NCBI GenBank assembly: GCA_965657545.1
Contig: CBFHOG010000002.1
Location: 118,261 to 182,260 of the forward strand
Length of the DNA: 64,000 nt
Source: UBA7446 sp965657545
Lineage (GTDB): Bacteria; Bacteroidota; Bacteroidia; Flavobacteriales; Flavobacteriaceae
Direction of reading: 5' to 3'
Part shown: one piece after another, positions 1 to 8,613 of the stretch
Position numbering within the stretch: the stretch's first letter is position 1
How the letters are laid out: every line of letters begins with the position of its first letter
Position numbers and translations under genes: made by a program
The notes under the pieces: generated by a model
What the model was told of the DNA's origin: nothing
Seen by the model: only the letters and a program-made list of their open reading frames with translations
Database searches by the model: none

Positions 1-2838
1 GGCAGGTAAATCGTAGGTGATTTCTTCTTGCCCGTTTTTACGACGCACAAAGCTGGGAATGTACTCGAGGGGCCCCGGACGATAAAGGGCGTTCATTGCT
101 ATCAAGTCTTCAAAAGCATTGGGCTTTAAATCACGAAGGTACTTTTGCATCCCTGCGCTTTCATACTGAAAAATACCGACGGTTTCGCCGCGTTGAAACA
201 ACTCATATGTTGGTGCGTCATCCAATGGAAATGCATCTGGATTTAAGTCAATATTGTGTCTGTATTTGACAAGTTTGACCGTGTCTTTGATTAGCGTCAA
301 GGTTTTTAGCCCCAAGAAGTCCATTTTTAACAAGCCTGCGTCCTCAACTACGGCATTGTCAAATTGGGTAACATACAAATCGGAGTCTTTGGCAGTAGCA
401 ATTGGAACAAACTCGGTAATATCATCTGGGGTAATAATAACGCCGCAAGCGTGAATACCCGTATTGCGCAACGAGCCCTCTAATATTTGTGCCTGTTTTA
501 GTGTCTCTGCCTCTAAATCGCTGCCTTCGGCAATGGCTTTCAGCTCTGAAACACGAGCAAACTCGTCAGAACGCAGACTTTCTTTTAATGCTTTGTTGTC
601 CAGGTTGAAAATCTTTTTCAACTTCATGTTTGGAACTAGTTTGGCTACTCGATCAGCATCGCCAAGTGATAAATCAAGCACACGGGCAGTATCGCGTATC
701 GAAGACTTTGCAGCCATGGTGCCGTAAGTAATAATTTGTGCCACTTGATTTGAGCCGTACTTTTCAATCACGTAGTCCATTACTCTTGAGCGACCTTCAT
801 CATCAAAATCAATATCAATATCCGGCAAACTCACACGATCTGGATTGAGGAAACGCTCAAAAAGTAAGTCGTATTTTATGGGGTCGATATTGGTAATTTT
901 AAGACAATAAGCAACAACCGATCCTGCCGCTGAGCCTCGGCCTGGTCCTACAGAAACGTCCATGTTTCGAGCTGCAGCAATAAAATCTTGCACAATCAAA
1001 AAATAACCTGGGTAACCCGTATTTTCAATAACACTTAATTCAAAATCAATGCGCTCTTTGAGTTCATTATTCAAGTCTGAGTAGCGTTCTTTTGCGCCTT
1101 CATATGTCAGGTGGCGCAAATAAGCATTTTCACCTCGCTTTCCACCGTCTTTGGAGTCTTCTTCAGAAACAAATTGAGCAGGAATATCAAATTTGGGAAG
1201 CAATACATCGCGTGCCAAATCGAAAGGCTCAACCTTCTCAATAATTTCTGAAATGCTTTCTAATGCTTGTGGCAAATCGGCGAAAAGAGTACGCATTTGC
1301 TCAGGCGTTTTAAAATAATATTCTTGATTGGGCAGCCCATATCGATAACCACGACCTCTACCGATTGGTGTTGCCTGCTTCTCTCCATCTTTTACGCACA
1401 ACAAAATATCGTGTGCGTTGGCTTCTTCCTGCTTTAGATAATAGGCAGAGTTTGTGGCCACCAATTTAATATTATGTCTTTGCGAAAACTGCTCAAGCAC
1501 CGGATTGATACGGTTTTCATCTTCTTGTTGATGGCGCATGATTTCGATATACAAGTCGTCACCAAAGTTTTCTTTCCACCACAAAAGTGCTTCCTCTGCT
1601 TGCTTTTCGCCAACATTTAGTAATTTGGAAGGCACCTCACCATATACATTTCCAGTCAGTACAATAACATCACTCTTGTACTGTTGAATCAATTTTTTAT
1701 CAACACGAGGCACATAATAAAAGCCTTGCGTGTAAGCCAATGAAGATAATTTGGATAAGTTTTGATATCCTGCTTTATTTTTTGCCAAAAATACTACTTG
1801 GTAACCATCGTCTCTGCGGCTTCTGTCTTGATGATTTTCACAAACATTTAAAGTAATTCCAACTATGGGTTTCAACGGAGGTCTATTATCATCCGTTGCT
1901 CGTTGGGCATTAACTTGTTTGACAGATTTCACAAAATGAAATGCGCCCATGAGATTACCCAAATCGGTCAAGGCTACCGCTGGCATATCTAATTTATCCG
2001 CGGTTTCGGCAAGTTCTTTTACACGAATGGTGGATTGTAAAACCGAAAACTGAGACAGTGTATGTAAGTGTGCAAAAGCAAAATCTGACAGGCCTTGTTT
2101 TGAGGTTGGTACAGCTTGGATTACAGGTTGTGCATCTTTAACTAACTTTTCTGATGCTGCTTTCAGGTTTTGATGGGTTAATCCCACTAGCGGCACTAGA
2201 TTGGGGTAGGTTTCTTGAATACGTGCTACTACAATAGCCAGTTCTTCTAGTTTCGAATTTGTGAACTTATTTTGTCTAATAAGCTCCAAAAAAACACGTG
2301 TTGTGGCTTCAACATCTGCAGTTGCATTATGAGCTTCTTCGAAACTTTCATTAAAAAGATGTTTGTAAAGCTCTGTTAATGTTGGCAATTTGAATTTACC
2401 TCCCCTGCCGCCTGGTAATTGACAAAGCGTTGCTGTTTCTTCTGTACAGGTATCCAATACAGGCATAGTAGTAATGGATGTGTCGCGTTGTAACCGGTGT
2501 AACTCAGCACCCATTATATTGATATCAAAACCAACATTATGTCCAACCACATATTTGGTTTTGGCAAGTGTGGCTTCAAAAGCAGTTAGGACTTCACTTA
2601 GCGCTATTCCCTGTTTTTGTGCCAGTGCGGTACTGATACCGTGAATTTGCTCAGACTCATAAGGGATATCAAACCCATCAGGATTAACAATAAAATCTTT
2701 ATGCTCAACCAATCTTCCACGTTCGTCATGGAGTTGCCATGCTACCTGTACGCATCGTGGCCAATTTTCGGTGTCCGAAATAGGAGCGCCCCATCGTTTA
2801 GGTAAACCGGTGGTTTCGGTATCAAAGATTAAAAACAT
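1..2838 (-). CDS. dnaE: DNA polymerase III subunit alpha with N-terminal exonuclease domain (3' end outside window)
   Basis: Replicative DNA polymerase catalytic subunit; 946 codons are visible and the reading frame runs off the left edge. Seen: an N-terminal DEDDh proofreading-type exonuclease domain (DTETTG at residues 6-11, HNVGFD, then HNATADVEATT), followed by a PHP domain beginning with HLHTLSQFS, then the start of the polymerase palm with PDIDIDFDDEGR (two catalytic Asp) and MDFLGLKTLT. The finger and tau-binding parts lie beyond base 1. The start is the ATG at 2836-2838, whose first residues already belong to the exonuclease fold. Homologues of this fused form occur in Flavobacteriia; Escherichia coli DnaE has no such domain and uses separate DnaQ. 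It is transcribed divergently from rpsP. Confidence 0.96.
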   Translation of the reverse strand, partial: MFLIFDTETTGLPKRWGAPISDTENWPRCVQVAWQLHDERGRLVEHKDFIVNPDGFDIPYESEQIHGISTALAQKQGIALSEVLTAFEATLAKTKYVVGHNVGFDINIMGAELHRLQRDTSITTMPVLDTCTEETATLCQLPGGRGGKFKLPTLTELYKHLFNESFEEAHNATADVEATTRVFLELIRQNKFTNSKLEELAIVVARIQETYPNLVPLVGLTHQNLKAASEKLVKDAQPVIQAVPTSKQGLSDFAFAHLHTLSQFSVLQSTIRVKELAETADKLDMPAVALTDLGNLMGAFHFVKSVKQVNAQRATDDNRPPLKPIVGITLNVCENHQDRSRRDDGYQVVFLAKNKAGYQNLSKLSSLAYTQGFYYVPRVDKKLIQQYKSDVIVLTGNVYGEVPSKLLNVGEKQAEEALLWWKENFGDDLYIEIMRHQQEDENRINPVLEQFSQRHNIKLVATNSAYYLKQEEANAHDILLCVKDGEKQATPIGRGRGYRYGLPNQEYYFKTPEQMRTLFADLPQALESISEIIEKVEPFDLARDVLLPKFDIPAQFVSEEDSKDGGKRGENAYLRHLTYEGAKERYSDLNNELKERIDFELSVIENTGYPGYFLIVQDFIAAARNMDVSVGPGRGSAAGSVVAYCLKITNIDPIKYDLLFERFLNPDRVSLPDIDIDFDDEGRSRVMDYVIEKYGSNQVAQIITYGTMAAKSSIRDTARVLDLSLGDADRVAKLVPNMKLKKIFNLDNKALKESLRSDEFARVSELKAIAEGSDLEAETLKQAQILEGSLRNTGIHACGVIITPDDITEFVPIATAKDSDLYVTQFDNAVVEDAGLLKMDFLGLKTLTLIKDTVKLVKYRHNIDLNPDAFPLDDAPTYELFQRGETVGIFQYESAGMQKYLRDLKPNAFEDLIAMNALYRPGPLEYIPSFVRRKNGQEEITYDLPA

Positions 2839-2912
2839 ACGCCGAGATTAGCCTACTAATTTAGCGAAGTTATGTGCTAAAACGCCATCCTAAAAACATG
2901 AAGTTATTAACG

Positions 2913-2943
2913 TTTGGTGAAAACAAAAAATAGTGTAGCTTTG
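2913..2943 (+). promoter_or_regulatory. Bacteroidota-type promoter of rpsP
   Basis: TTTG at 2913-2916 and TAGCTTTG at 2936-2943, separated by 19 bases. This matches the Bacteroidota housekeeping consensus (TTTG, 17-23 bases, TAnnTTTG). The predicted start of transcription is about 40 bases before the rpsP ATG. Confidence 0.7.
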
Positions 2944-2989
2944 CCACGCATTAATAACCAGGGTTTCGCACCCCAAAATTTAATTTGAT

Positions 2990-3655
2990 ATGCCAGTAAA
3001 AATCAGACTTCAGAGACACGGAAAAAAAGGAAAACCCTTTTATTGGGTAGTAGCAGCAGATTCTCGCGCGAAGCGAGACGGTCGTTACCTAGAAAAATTA
3101 GGAACCTACAATCCAAATACAAACCCAGCAACAGTTGACATTAAGGTAGATCGTGCTGTAGATTGGTTGCAAAACGGAGCACAACCTACAGACACAGCTA
3201 GAAACTTACTTTCAGAAACAGGTGCACTATTGAAAAATCACTTGGTAAGTGGCGTCAGAAAAGGAGCACACTCTGAGGAAGATGTGGAAACCAAATTTGC
3301 CGCATGGGTAAGCGAAAAAGCTTCACGACAAGATGTTGCAAAAGATAAGGTAGCTAAGGCTAAAGCCGATGAAAAAGCAAAAGCCCTTGCTGCTGAAAAA
3401 GAAATCAACGAGAAGCGTAAAGCAGATGCAGAAGCTGCCATCGCTGCCGCAGAAGCAGAAGTAGCTGCAGCAGAAGCACAAGCGCAAGCAGAGGCGGCTG
3501 CCGCTGAAGCGGAAGCACCAGCTGAAGAAGCACCAGCTGAAGAAGCACAAGCCGAAGAAGCACCTGCTGAGAAAGAAACACCTGCTGAGGAAGAAACTCC
3601 TGCTGCTGAAGCTGAAGCAACAGACGACAAAGACAGCGCGGAAGCTACTGAATAA
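2990..3655 (+). CDS. rpsP: 30S ribosomal protein S16 with long Ala/Glu-rich tail
   Basis: Small-subunit ribosomal protein. The N-terminal 80 residues are a standard S16 (start MPVKIRLQRHGKKGKPFYW, then YLEKLGTYNPN). The protein continues to 221 residues, whereas enterobacterial S16 is about 82. The extension is charged and then becomes a low-complexity Ala/Glu/Pro repeat (AEEAPAEEAQ-like units, about residues 135-215), which also produces long false reading frames on the other strand. Extended S16 tails are common in this phylum; the tail is probably disordered. It is the first gene of an apparent unit with rimM (6-base gap). Confidence 0.97.
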   Translation: MPVKIRLQRHGKKGKPFYWVVAADSRAKRDGRYLEKLGTYNPNTNPATVDIKVDRAVDWLQNGAQPTDTARNLLSETGALLKNHLVSGVRKGAHSEEDVETKFAAWVSEKASRQDVAKDKVAKAKADEKAKALAAEKEINEKRKADAEAAIAAAEAEVAAAEAQAQAEAAAAEAEAPAEEAPAEEAQAEEAPAEKETPAEEETPAAEAEATDDKDSAEATE

Positions 3656-3661
3656 TAAAGC

Positions 3662-4195
3662 ATGCGTGTTGAGGACTGCTTTTTCGTAGGTACAGTCGTC
3701 AGTAAATACAGTTTTAAAGGCGAAGTTTTACTTAAACTCGATACAGACGAGCCTGAGCAGTACCAATCCATAGAAACTTTATTTTTAGCATTAGACAATT
3801 CCCTAGTACCCTATTTTGTTGTAAAATGCAGCATGCATAAACAAGGTCTATTGCGCCTTAAGCTTGAAGATGTTGCATCGGAGGAAGATGCAAATCTGCT
3901 CTTAAAGAAAAAAGCTTATTTACCTTTAACAGAACTCCCTACTCTTACAGGAAATAGATTTTATTATCACGAGGTGATTGGTTTTTTGGTTAAAGATAAA
4001 AGTCTTGGCACACTAGGTGAGATTATGCAAGTAAACGAGCAAACAGCTCAAGCTACACTGGAAGTTGATATCAAGGGAAAAATGGCATTGATTCCTATAG
4101 TGGATGACATTATTTTAGCTGTCGATAGAGATACCAAAACAATTCACGTAAATACGCCCCCAGGTCTCATCGATTTATATACCCAAAATGCTTAG
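3662..4195 (+). CDS. rimM: Ribosome maturation factor RimM
   Basis: Assembly factor for the 30S head that binds ribosomal protein S19. The 177 residues fit the family size. An N-terminal beta-barrel region (FVGTVVSKYSFKGEVLLKLDT) is followed by a PRC-barrel-like C-terminal half (YHEVIGFLVKDKSLGTLGEIM). It lies 6 bases after rpsP, the usual rpsP-rimM pairing. Its last codons overlap the start of the next gene by 8 bases, so the receptor gene may be translationally coupled. Confidence 0.95.
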   Translation: MRVEDCFFVGTVVSKYSFKGEVLLKLDTDEPEQYQSIETLFLALDNSLVPYFVVKCSMHKQGLLRLKLEDVASEEDANLLLKKKAYLPLTELPTLTGNRFYYHEVIGFLVKDKSLGTLGEIMQVNEQTAQATLEVDIKGKMALIPIVDDIILAVDRDTKTIHVNTPPGLIDLYTQNA

Positions 4196-6110
4196 ACTTA
4201 CAGCTCTTTTGTGCCTTTTTGGGTTGGTTGCAAAAAGTCAAGTACAGCAATTAGACGAAGTCGTACTGAGTGCGCAACGGCTGAAAAGCGAAATTCAACC
4301 GCTAAGCGCAAGCATTATTAGGGATACGCTAAACCCCACACTCACGCAAGAAGTCGGGGGGCTTTTACAGCAAATTCCCAGTTTGTTTGTTAGCAGTCAG
4401 CAGAACTTTACGCAAGACACGCGTATATCCATCCGCGGATTTGGGGCTCGTGCTACATTTGGCATTCGGGGTATTAAAGTGTTGTTAGATGGAATTCCAA
4501 TTACCACTCCAGACGGACAAACGCAATTGGATCATATTCCTTTATCGCAATTAGGCAGTATTGAAGTACTTCGTGGACTATCAAGCGGTTTATATGGAAA
4601 TGCATCTGGCGGCGTAATTTCATTACAAAGTGCTCCAATCATTTCAGCAACTGATATATCCGTTACACTTGGGGATTTTGAGTCACAATCGTTAGCGGCA
4701 ACATGGAGTAAGGCGCAAGAAAAAAATCGCTTTCGTGCTATCGTATCGCATCAAAAGCAAAAAGGATATCGACAATGGAGTGCCTATGAAAACACCCTTA
4801 TTTCCCTGACTAATGAAACCGATTTAAACAACGAGAAAACACTAAAAATCGACTATTCATTATTCCATAGTCCATTTGCATACGACGCAGGAGGTCTTAC
4901 CCTTGAGCAAGTAGGTGAAAATCGCAAGCAAGCCCGCGAGGCAAACATAACATATGCTGCTGGAGAACAAGTACAACAACATCAAATCAGCGCTAAACTC
5001 AAAACCAAAAATTGGGTTTCGTATGCGTTCTACACCCGTAGAATATTAGATGCACGATTACCCTTTGTTTTCGGAGGGCAAATAGATTTAGGACGCGATT
5101 ATTTTGGATTGGGGACACAAACCTCTGGCACCAACAACAAGTGGCTTTGGCAATATGGAATAGAAAGCACCGCACAACATGATGCCCGAAAGCGATTTAA
5201 AAATAATAGCGGTAAAAAGGGCACAAAAACACTCCACCAGAACGAACGTTTTTATAATATTGGCACTTATGGCATTGCAGAGTATGCCTATTTGGGCTGG
5301 CGCTTTCGAACTGCCCTACGTGCAGATCTACATCAAATAACATTAACCGACTTTTTGGGTACAAATACTGGGAAAAAGAATTTGGCAGCGATATCGCCCA
5401 TGGTAGCGTTACATAAAAAGTTAAGCACTGAACTTAGTAGCTATTTGCGTTGGGGCACGGCTTTTGAAACCCCGTCACTCAATGAGCTTTCTGCAAATCC
5501 CTCTGGTGAAACGGGTTTTAACAACGCATTAGAACCTCAAAAATCATCAGAAACAGAACTTGGACTTTCGTTTAAAAAAAGGAAGTTTGACGCATTTTTG
5601 ACCGTCTTTCATACCAAAACAAAAAACGAAATATCACCCTATGAACTTGAGGCTTTTCCCAACCAAAATTTTTATAGGAATATCGGAACAACTACACGAA
5701 AAGGCATTGAGTTTGAAGGGAATTGGCGGCTTATTTCATCTGGAAATCTTACTTTTTCATATAGCCATGGAAGCTATCAAACCGAAACCAAAAAAGAACT
5801 TCCAAACGTTCCAAAAAATCAATTTGCAACAACTTGGAAACAACAACTTGGAAAAACAAAACTTTCCATTCTTACAAGACATATTGGAAAAAGATTTGCC
5901 GATAGTGAAAACACAATACAAGTACCACAATTTTGGACAGCCGACCTAACGCTTCAAAGTACATGGCAAAATGTATTGCTTACACTGGGAGTAAACAATA
6001 TCACCAACACCTATTTTTTTGATAACATCCGTATCAATGCCTTTGGTGGACGTTACTATGAGCCTGCGGCAACCAGGCAGGTGTTTGTTCGATTTGTTTT
6101 ATCCATATAA
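4188..6110 (+). CDS. TonB-dependent outer-membrane receptor (FecA-like)
   Basis: 640 residues with a signal peptide (about residues 1-17, ending AKSQ). A TonB-box-like stretch (LDEVVLSAQR) is followed by a plug domain (IRGFGARATFGIRGIKVLLDGIP, then IEVLRGLSSGLYGNASGGVISLQS). A 22-strand-type barrel ends in the usual aromatic C-terminus (QVFVRFVLSI). It lacks the N-terminal carboxypeptidase-like domain of SusC proteins, so it is more like a siderophore, metal or cofactor receptor. It overlaps rimM by 8 bases and is followed by a PQQ-type sugar dehydrogenase 33 bases on. The substrate is not determinable; a link to the next gene is only positional. Confidence 0.9.
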   Translation: MLRLTALLCLFGLVAKSQVQQLDEVVLSAQRLKSEIQPLSASIIRDTLNPTLTQEVGGLLQQIPSLFVSSQQNFTQDTRISIRGFGARATFGIRGIKVLLDGIPITTPDGQTQLDHIPLSQLGSIEVLRGLSSGLYGNASGGVISLQSAPIISATDISVTLGDFESQSLAATWSKAQEKNRFRAIVSHQKQKGYRQWSAYENTLISLTNETDLNNEKTLKIDYSLFHSPFAYDAGGLTLEQVGENRKQAREANITYAAGEQVQQHQISAKLKTKNWVSYAFYTRRILDARLPFVFGGQIDLGRDYFGLGTQTSGTNNKWLWQYGIESTAQHDARKRFKNNSGKKGTKTLHQNERFYNIGTYGIAEYAYLGWRFRTALRADLHQITLTDFLGTNTGKKNLAAISPMVALHKKLSTELSSYLRWGTAFETPSLNELSANPSGETGFNNALEPQKSSETELGLSFKKRKFDAFLTVFHTKTKNEISPYELEAFPNQNFYRNIGTTTRKGIEFEGNWRLISSGNLTFSYSHGSYQTETKKELPNVPKNQFATTWKQQLGKTKLSILTRHIGKRFADSENTIQVPQFWTADLTLQSTWQNVLLTLGVNNITNTYFFDNIRINAFGGRYYEPAATRQVFVRFVLSI

Positions 6111-6143
6111 TTTTGAATATCTTGAACAAAAATTAGTTTTAAA

Positions 6144-7265
6144 ATGAAACACCTCTTTCCTGCTGTTATATTGCTCATATTTACTCAGGTGTCTTGTGCG
6201 CAAGTAGAAAACACACCTCCCCTTAAAACACCAACTTCGAAAAACTATGCTTTAGAACTTGTAGTCCCTGATGTAGAAATTCCGTGGGGCATGGTGTTTT
6301 TGCCTAACGGCAGTTTACTCTATACCGAAAAAGAAGGAAAGCTTATTCGTTTTCAATATGGTAAAAAGAAAGAGATTTCTGGACTTCCTACTACATATGT
6401 CCGCGGGCAAGGCGGCTTAATGGGCTTGGCACTTCATCCAGATTTTGAGCAAAACAATCGTATTTATTTTGCTATGGCAACACCAAATGAAGATGCCTCA
6501 GGCGGAAATACAGGAATTTACGCGGCAACGCTTTTAGGAAATGCACTGAAAGACGTAAAGATGTTGTATAAAGCTGAACCAAATACTAAAAAGGGGCAGC
6601 ATTTTGGATCAAGAATTGTTTTTGACAAAGATGGATACTTGTACTTTTCTGTTGGAGACAGAGGAAATCGCGATGAGAACCCTCAAGATATTACGCGTGA
6701 TAATGGTAAAATTTACCGCTTGAATGCTGATGGAAGTATTCCTGAAGACAATCCATTTGTTGGAGTTGAAGGCGCAAAAGAAGCCATTTATTCCTATGGG
6801 CATCGCAATCCACAAGGGCTAACAATTCACCCCGAAACCGGCGCTGTATGGGAACATGAACATGGACCTCGTGGCGGAGATGAAATAAATATTATTGAAG
6901 CTGGAAAAAATTACGGTTGGCCAAAAATTACCTATGGAAAAAACTATTCAGGAACTTCAATAACTAAAAATCGTTCGCTTCCGGGCATGGAACAACCCTT
7001 TTACTATTGGGTGCCTTCTATTGCTGTTTCTGGAATGGCGTTTGTTACTGGTAATAAATATCCCGAATGGAAAGGTAATTTGCTCGTAGGCTCATTAAAA
7101 AAAACCTATCTGGAACGACTTATTATTAAGAACAATAAGGTTATTGCACGTGAAAAAATAGCCGACGAGATTGGTAGGGTTCGCGATGTGATTATAGGAC
7201 CTTATGGATATATTCATATTGCGGTAGAGTTTGAGGGAATTTATCGAATAAAACCTTTAAAATAA
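6144..7265 (+). CDS. PQQ-dependent sugar dehydrogenase family lipoprotein (GSDH)
   Basis: 373 residues in the glucose/sorbosone dehydrogenase beta-propeller family (soluble PQQ aldose dehydrogenase, YliI-like). The N-terminus is a lipoprotein signal (TQVSC, Cys at about residue 19), so it should be membrane anchored in the periplasm or outer membrane. Family landmarks: VPWGM-type strand (EIPWGMVFLPNG), GGLMGLALHPDF, HFGSRIVFDKDGYLYFSVGDRG, YSYGHRNPQGLTIHP, EHEHGPRGGDEINII and YYWVPSIAVSGM. The H-x-R and H-G-P-R-G-G-D signatures needed for PQQ and substrate binding are present. The real substrate and PQQ supply are unknown. Confidence 0.9.
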   Translation: MKHLFPAVILLIFTQVSCAQVENTPPLKTPTSKNYALELVVPDVEIPWGMVFLPNGSLLYTEKEGKLIRFQYGKKKEISGLPTTYVRGQGGLMGLALHPDFEQNNRIYFAMATPNEDASGGNTGIYAATLLGNALKDVKMLYKAEPNTKKGQHFGSRIVFDKDGYLYFSVGDRGNRDENPQDITRDNGKIYRLNADGSIPEDNPFVGVEGAKEAIYSYGHRNPQGLTIHPETGAVWEHEHGPRGGDEINIIEAGKNYGWPKITYGKNYSGTSITKNRSLPGMEQPFYYWVPSIAVSGMAFVTGNKYPEWKGNLLVGSLKKTYLERLIIKNNKVIAREKIADEIGRVRDVIIGPYGYIHIAVEFEGIYRIKPLK

Positions 7266-7287
7266 AAAAACGGCTCCGAAGAGCCGT
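7264..7287 (-). terminator. Rho-independent terminator of a minus-strand small transcript
   Basis: The GC stem CGGCTC/GAGCCG (7271-7286) has a 4-base loop that reads TTCG on the minus strand. On that strand it is followed directly by a run of seven T. There is no T-run on the plus side, so the hairpin is oriented to end minus-strand transcription arriving from about 7.5 kb, just after the 25-codon ORF. Confidence 0.75.
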
Positions 7288-7292
7288 TATGG

Positions 7293-7319
7293 AATAAATA
7301 AACTTGGGTTTATTTTTTG
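7293..7319 (+). terminator. AT-rich terminator of the sugar dehydrogenase unit
   Basis: Stem AAATAAAC/GTTTATTT with a TTGG loop, followed by T residues on the plus strand. It lies about 30 bases after the sugar dehydrogenase stop codon and interlocks with the opposite-facing GC hairpin, as expected for two convergent transcripts. Confidence 0.5.
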
Positions 7320-7387
7320 TCTTCTGCAAGCATAGCTGCAGCGTGACCTTGGTTGTGAGCTAATGCTACCATAATCTTATCGTCCAT
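7310..7387 (-). CDS. Possible 25-residue small protein
   Basis: A short ORF, ATG at 7385-7387, encoding MDDKIMVALAHNQGHAAAMLA followed by EDKK and a TAA stop. The peptide is hydrophilic and slightly amphipathic, with no membrane segment or signal. Support comes from context: a strong TTCG-loop terminator faces it 23 bases after the stop, and a hairpin-rich leader of roughly 120 bases precedes it. No family is recognised. It may instead be an accidental ORF within a small regulatory RNA. Confidence 0.4.
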   Translation of the reverse strand: MDDKIMVALAHNQGHAAAMLAEDKK

Positions 7388-7512
7388 AATTTCTATTATT
7401 TTGACGTTAAACTTATGTAACGCTTGATCCGGGTGCGTTCTCTCCACCCGCGACTATATTATAATACCCAGTCCACACGGGTCATATAAAACGTGAATTA
7501 AGCAATTCACAT
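7388..7512 (-). ncRNA. Candidate structured leader or small RNA
   Basis: On the minus strand this stretch contains three successive potential hairpins: GTGAATT/AATTCAC near 7491-7510, GACCC/GGGT near 7460-7480, and CGGGTG/CACCCG near 7428-7450. They lie upstream of the 25-codon ORF. GC content of the hairpins stands out from the surrounding AT-rich spacer. A weak promoter-like TATATTTA lies just upstream. No Rfam family was recognised by eye. Confidence 0.35.
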
Positions 7513-7568
7513 CTTAAATATACAAAAATATTTTTATAATTAAATGGTATGTTAAAACTTAATGTTAT

Positions 7569-8570
7569 TTATGGGCGTGCCAAAAAGCGATGAATATCAT
7601 TTACCATTTCTTTATTCCCACAATAAAAAGGTGTTTTTTGGTGCAATTGGCTAGGCTCAATTTCTAATATTCTTTTTTCACCATTGGATGCGGAGCCTCC
7701 AGCTTGCTCTGCAATAAAAGCTATTGGATTGCACTCGTATAACAAACGCAACTTTCCATTGACATGTTTTGAAGTAGGTGGGTATAAATAAACGCCTCCT
7801 TTTATTAAGTTCCTGTGGAAGTCTGAAACTAAAGAACCTATATACCTAGAAGTATATGGTCTATCATCAATATTTTCTTGACAATATTTAATATATTTTT
7901 TTATGCCCTCTGGAAAATGAACATAATTTCCTTCATTTATTGAATATATATTTCCGGATTTTGGAAATTTCAAATTTGGATGTGAAAGATAAAATGTACC
8001 AAGTGCAGGGTTAAGTGTAAATCCATTAACACCATGACCAGTAGTGTAAACAAGCATTGTGGAAGTACCATAAAGCACATATCCTGCTGCAACTTGTTGT
8101 GTTCCTTTTTGCAAAAAATCTGAGACCGAAACAGTACTGGTATTGCTAGACAACCTCCTGTATATAGAGAATATCGTTCCTACTGAAACATTGGTGTCAA
8201 TATTTGAGGAGCCGTCTAATGGATCAACTAGAACAACATAGTTGTTGTTGGTATTGCCATTTGCACTTGATATAGAAATAAAATCTTCTTCTTCCTCAGA
8301 AGCAAAACCACAAACAATATCTCGGTTAATAAGTGCTCTTTTAAACGCATGATTTGCAAAAACATCCAACTTTTGTTGGGTTTCATCTGAATGATTTAAT
8401 TGGTCCGTAGCTCCAATAATATCTACGAGTCCTGCTTTGTTAACTTCGTGATTTACAGCTTTGGATGCAAGTCGGATAGCGTTGAGTAAACGCGATAATT
8501 CACCAGTTGAATACTCGAACTGATTTTGGTTATCAATAATAAATTCACCAAGTGTCTTTTTTGGGGTCAT
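7569..8570 (-). CDS. fbp: Class 1 fructose-1,6-bisphosphatase
   Basis: Hydrolyses fructose-1,6-bisphosphate to fructose-6-phosphate in gluconeogenesis. It is 333 residues, the normal class 1 length. The metal-binding signature DPLDGSSN is at residues 116-123 with the preceding acidic run SEEEED (91-96); TSRYIGSLVSDFHRNL and GGVYLYPPT are typical of the sugar-phosphate site. It is last in the alginate catabolic unit, 43 bases after the aldolase. Growth on alginate yields pyruvate and triose phosphate but no hexose, so Fbp is needed for hexose synthesis. That role is inferred from position. Confidence 0.96.
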   Translation of the reverse strand: MTPKKTLGEFIIDNQNQFEYSTGELSRLLNAIRLASKAVNHEVNKAGLVDIIGATDQLNHSDETQQKLDVFANHAFKRALINRDIVCGFASEEEEDFISISSANGNTNNNYVVLVDPLDGSSNIDTNVSVGTIFSIYRRLSSNTSTVSVSDFLQKGTQQVAAGYVLYGTSTMLVYTTGHGVNGFTLNPALGTFYLSHPNLKFPKSGNIYSINEGNYVHFPEGIKKYIKYCQENIDDRPYTSRYIGSLVSDFHRNLIKGGVYLYPPTSKHVNGKLRLLYECNPIAFIAEQAGGSASNGEKRILEIEPSQLHQKTPFYCGNKEMVNDIHRFLARP

Positions 8571-8613
8571 TTACAAGGTTTGAATTATTAAAATAGAAAT
8601 GATAGCGAAAAAA

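Noticed and set aside
3238..3798. 186-codon minus-strand ORF rich in Ser and Ala
   Set aside because: It is the antisense of the Ala/Glu repeat in rpsP and the start of rimM, and has no family resemblance.
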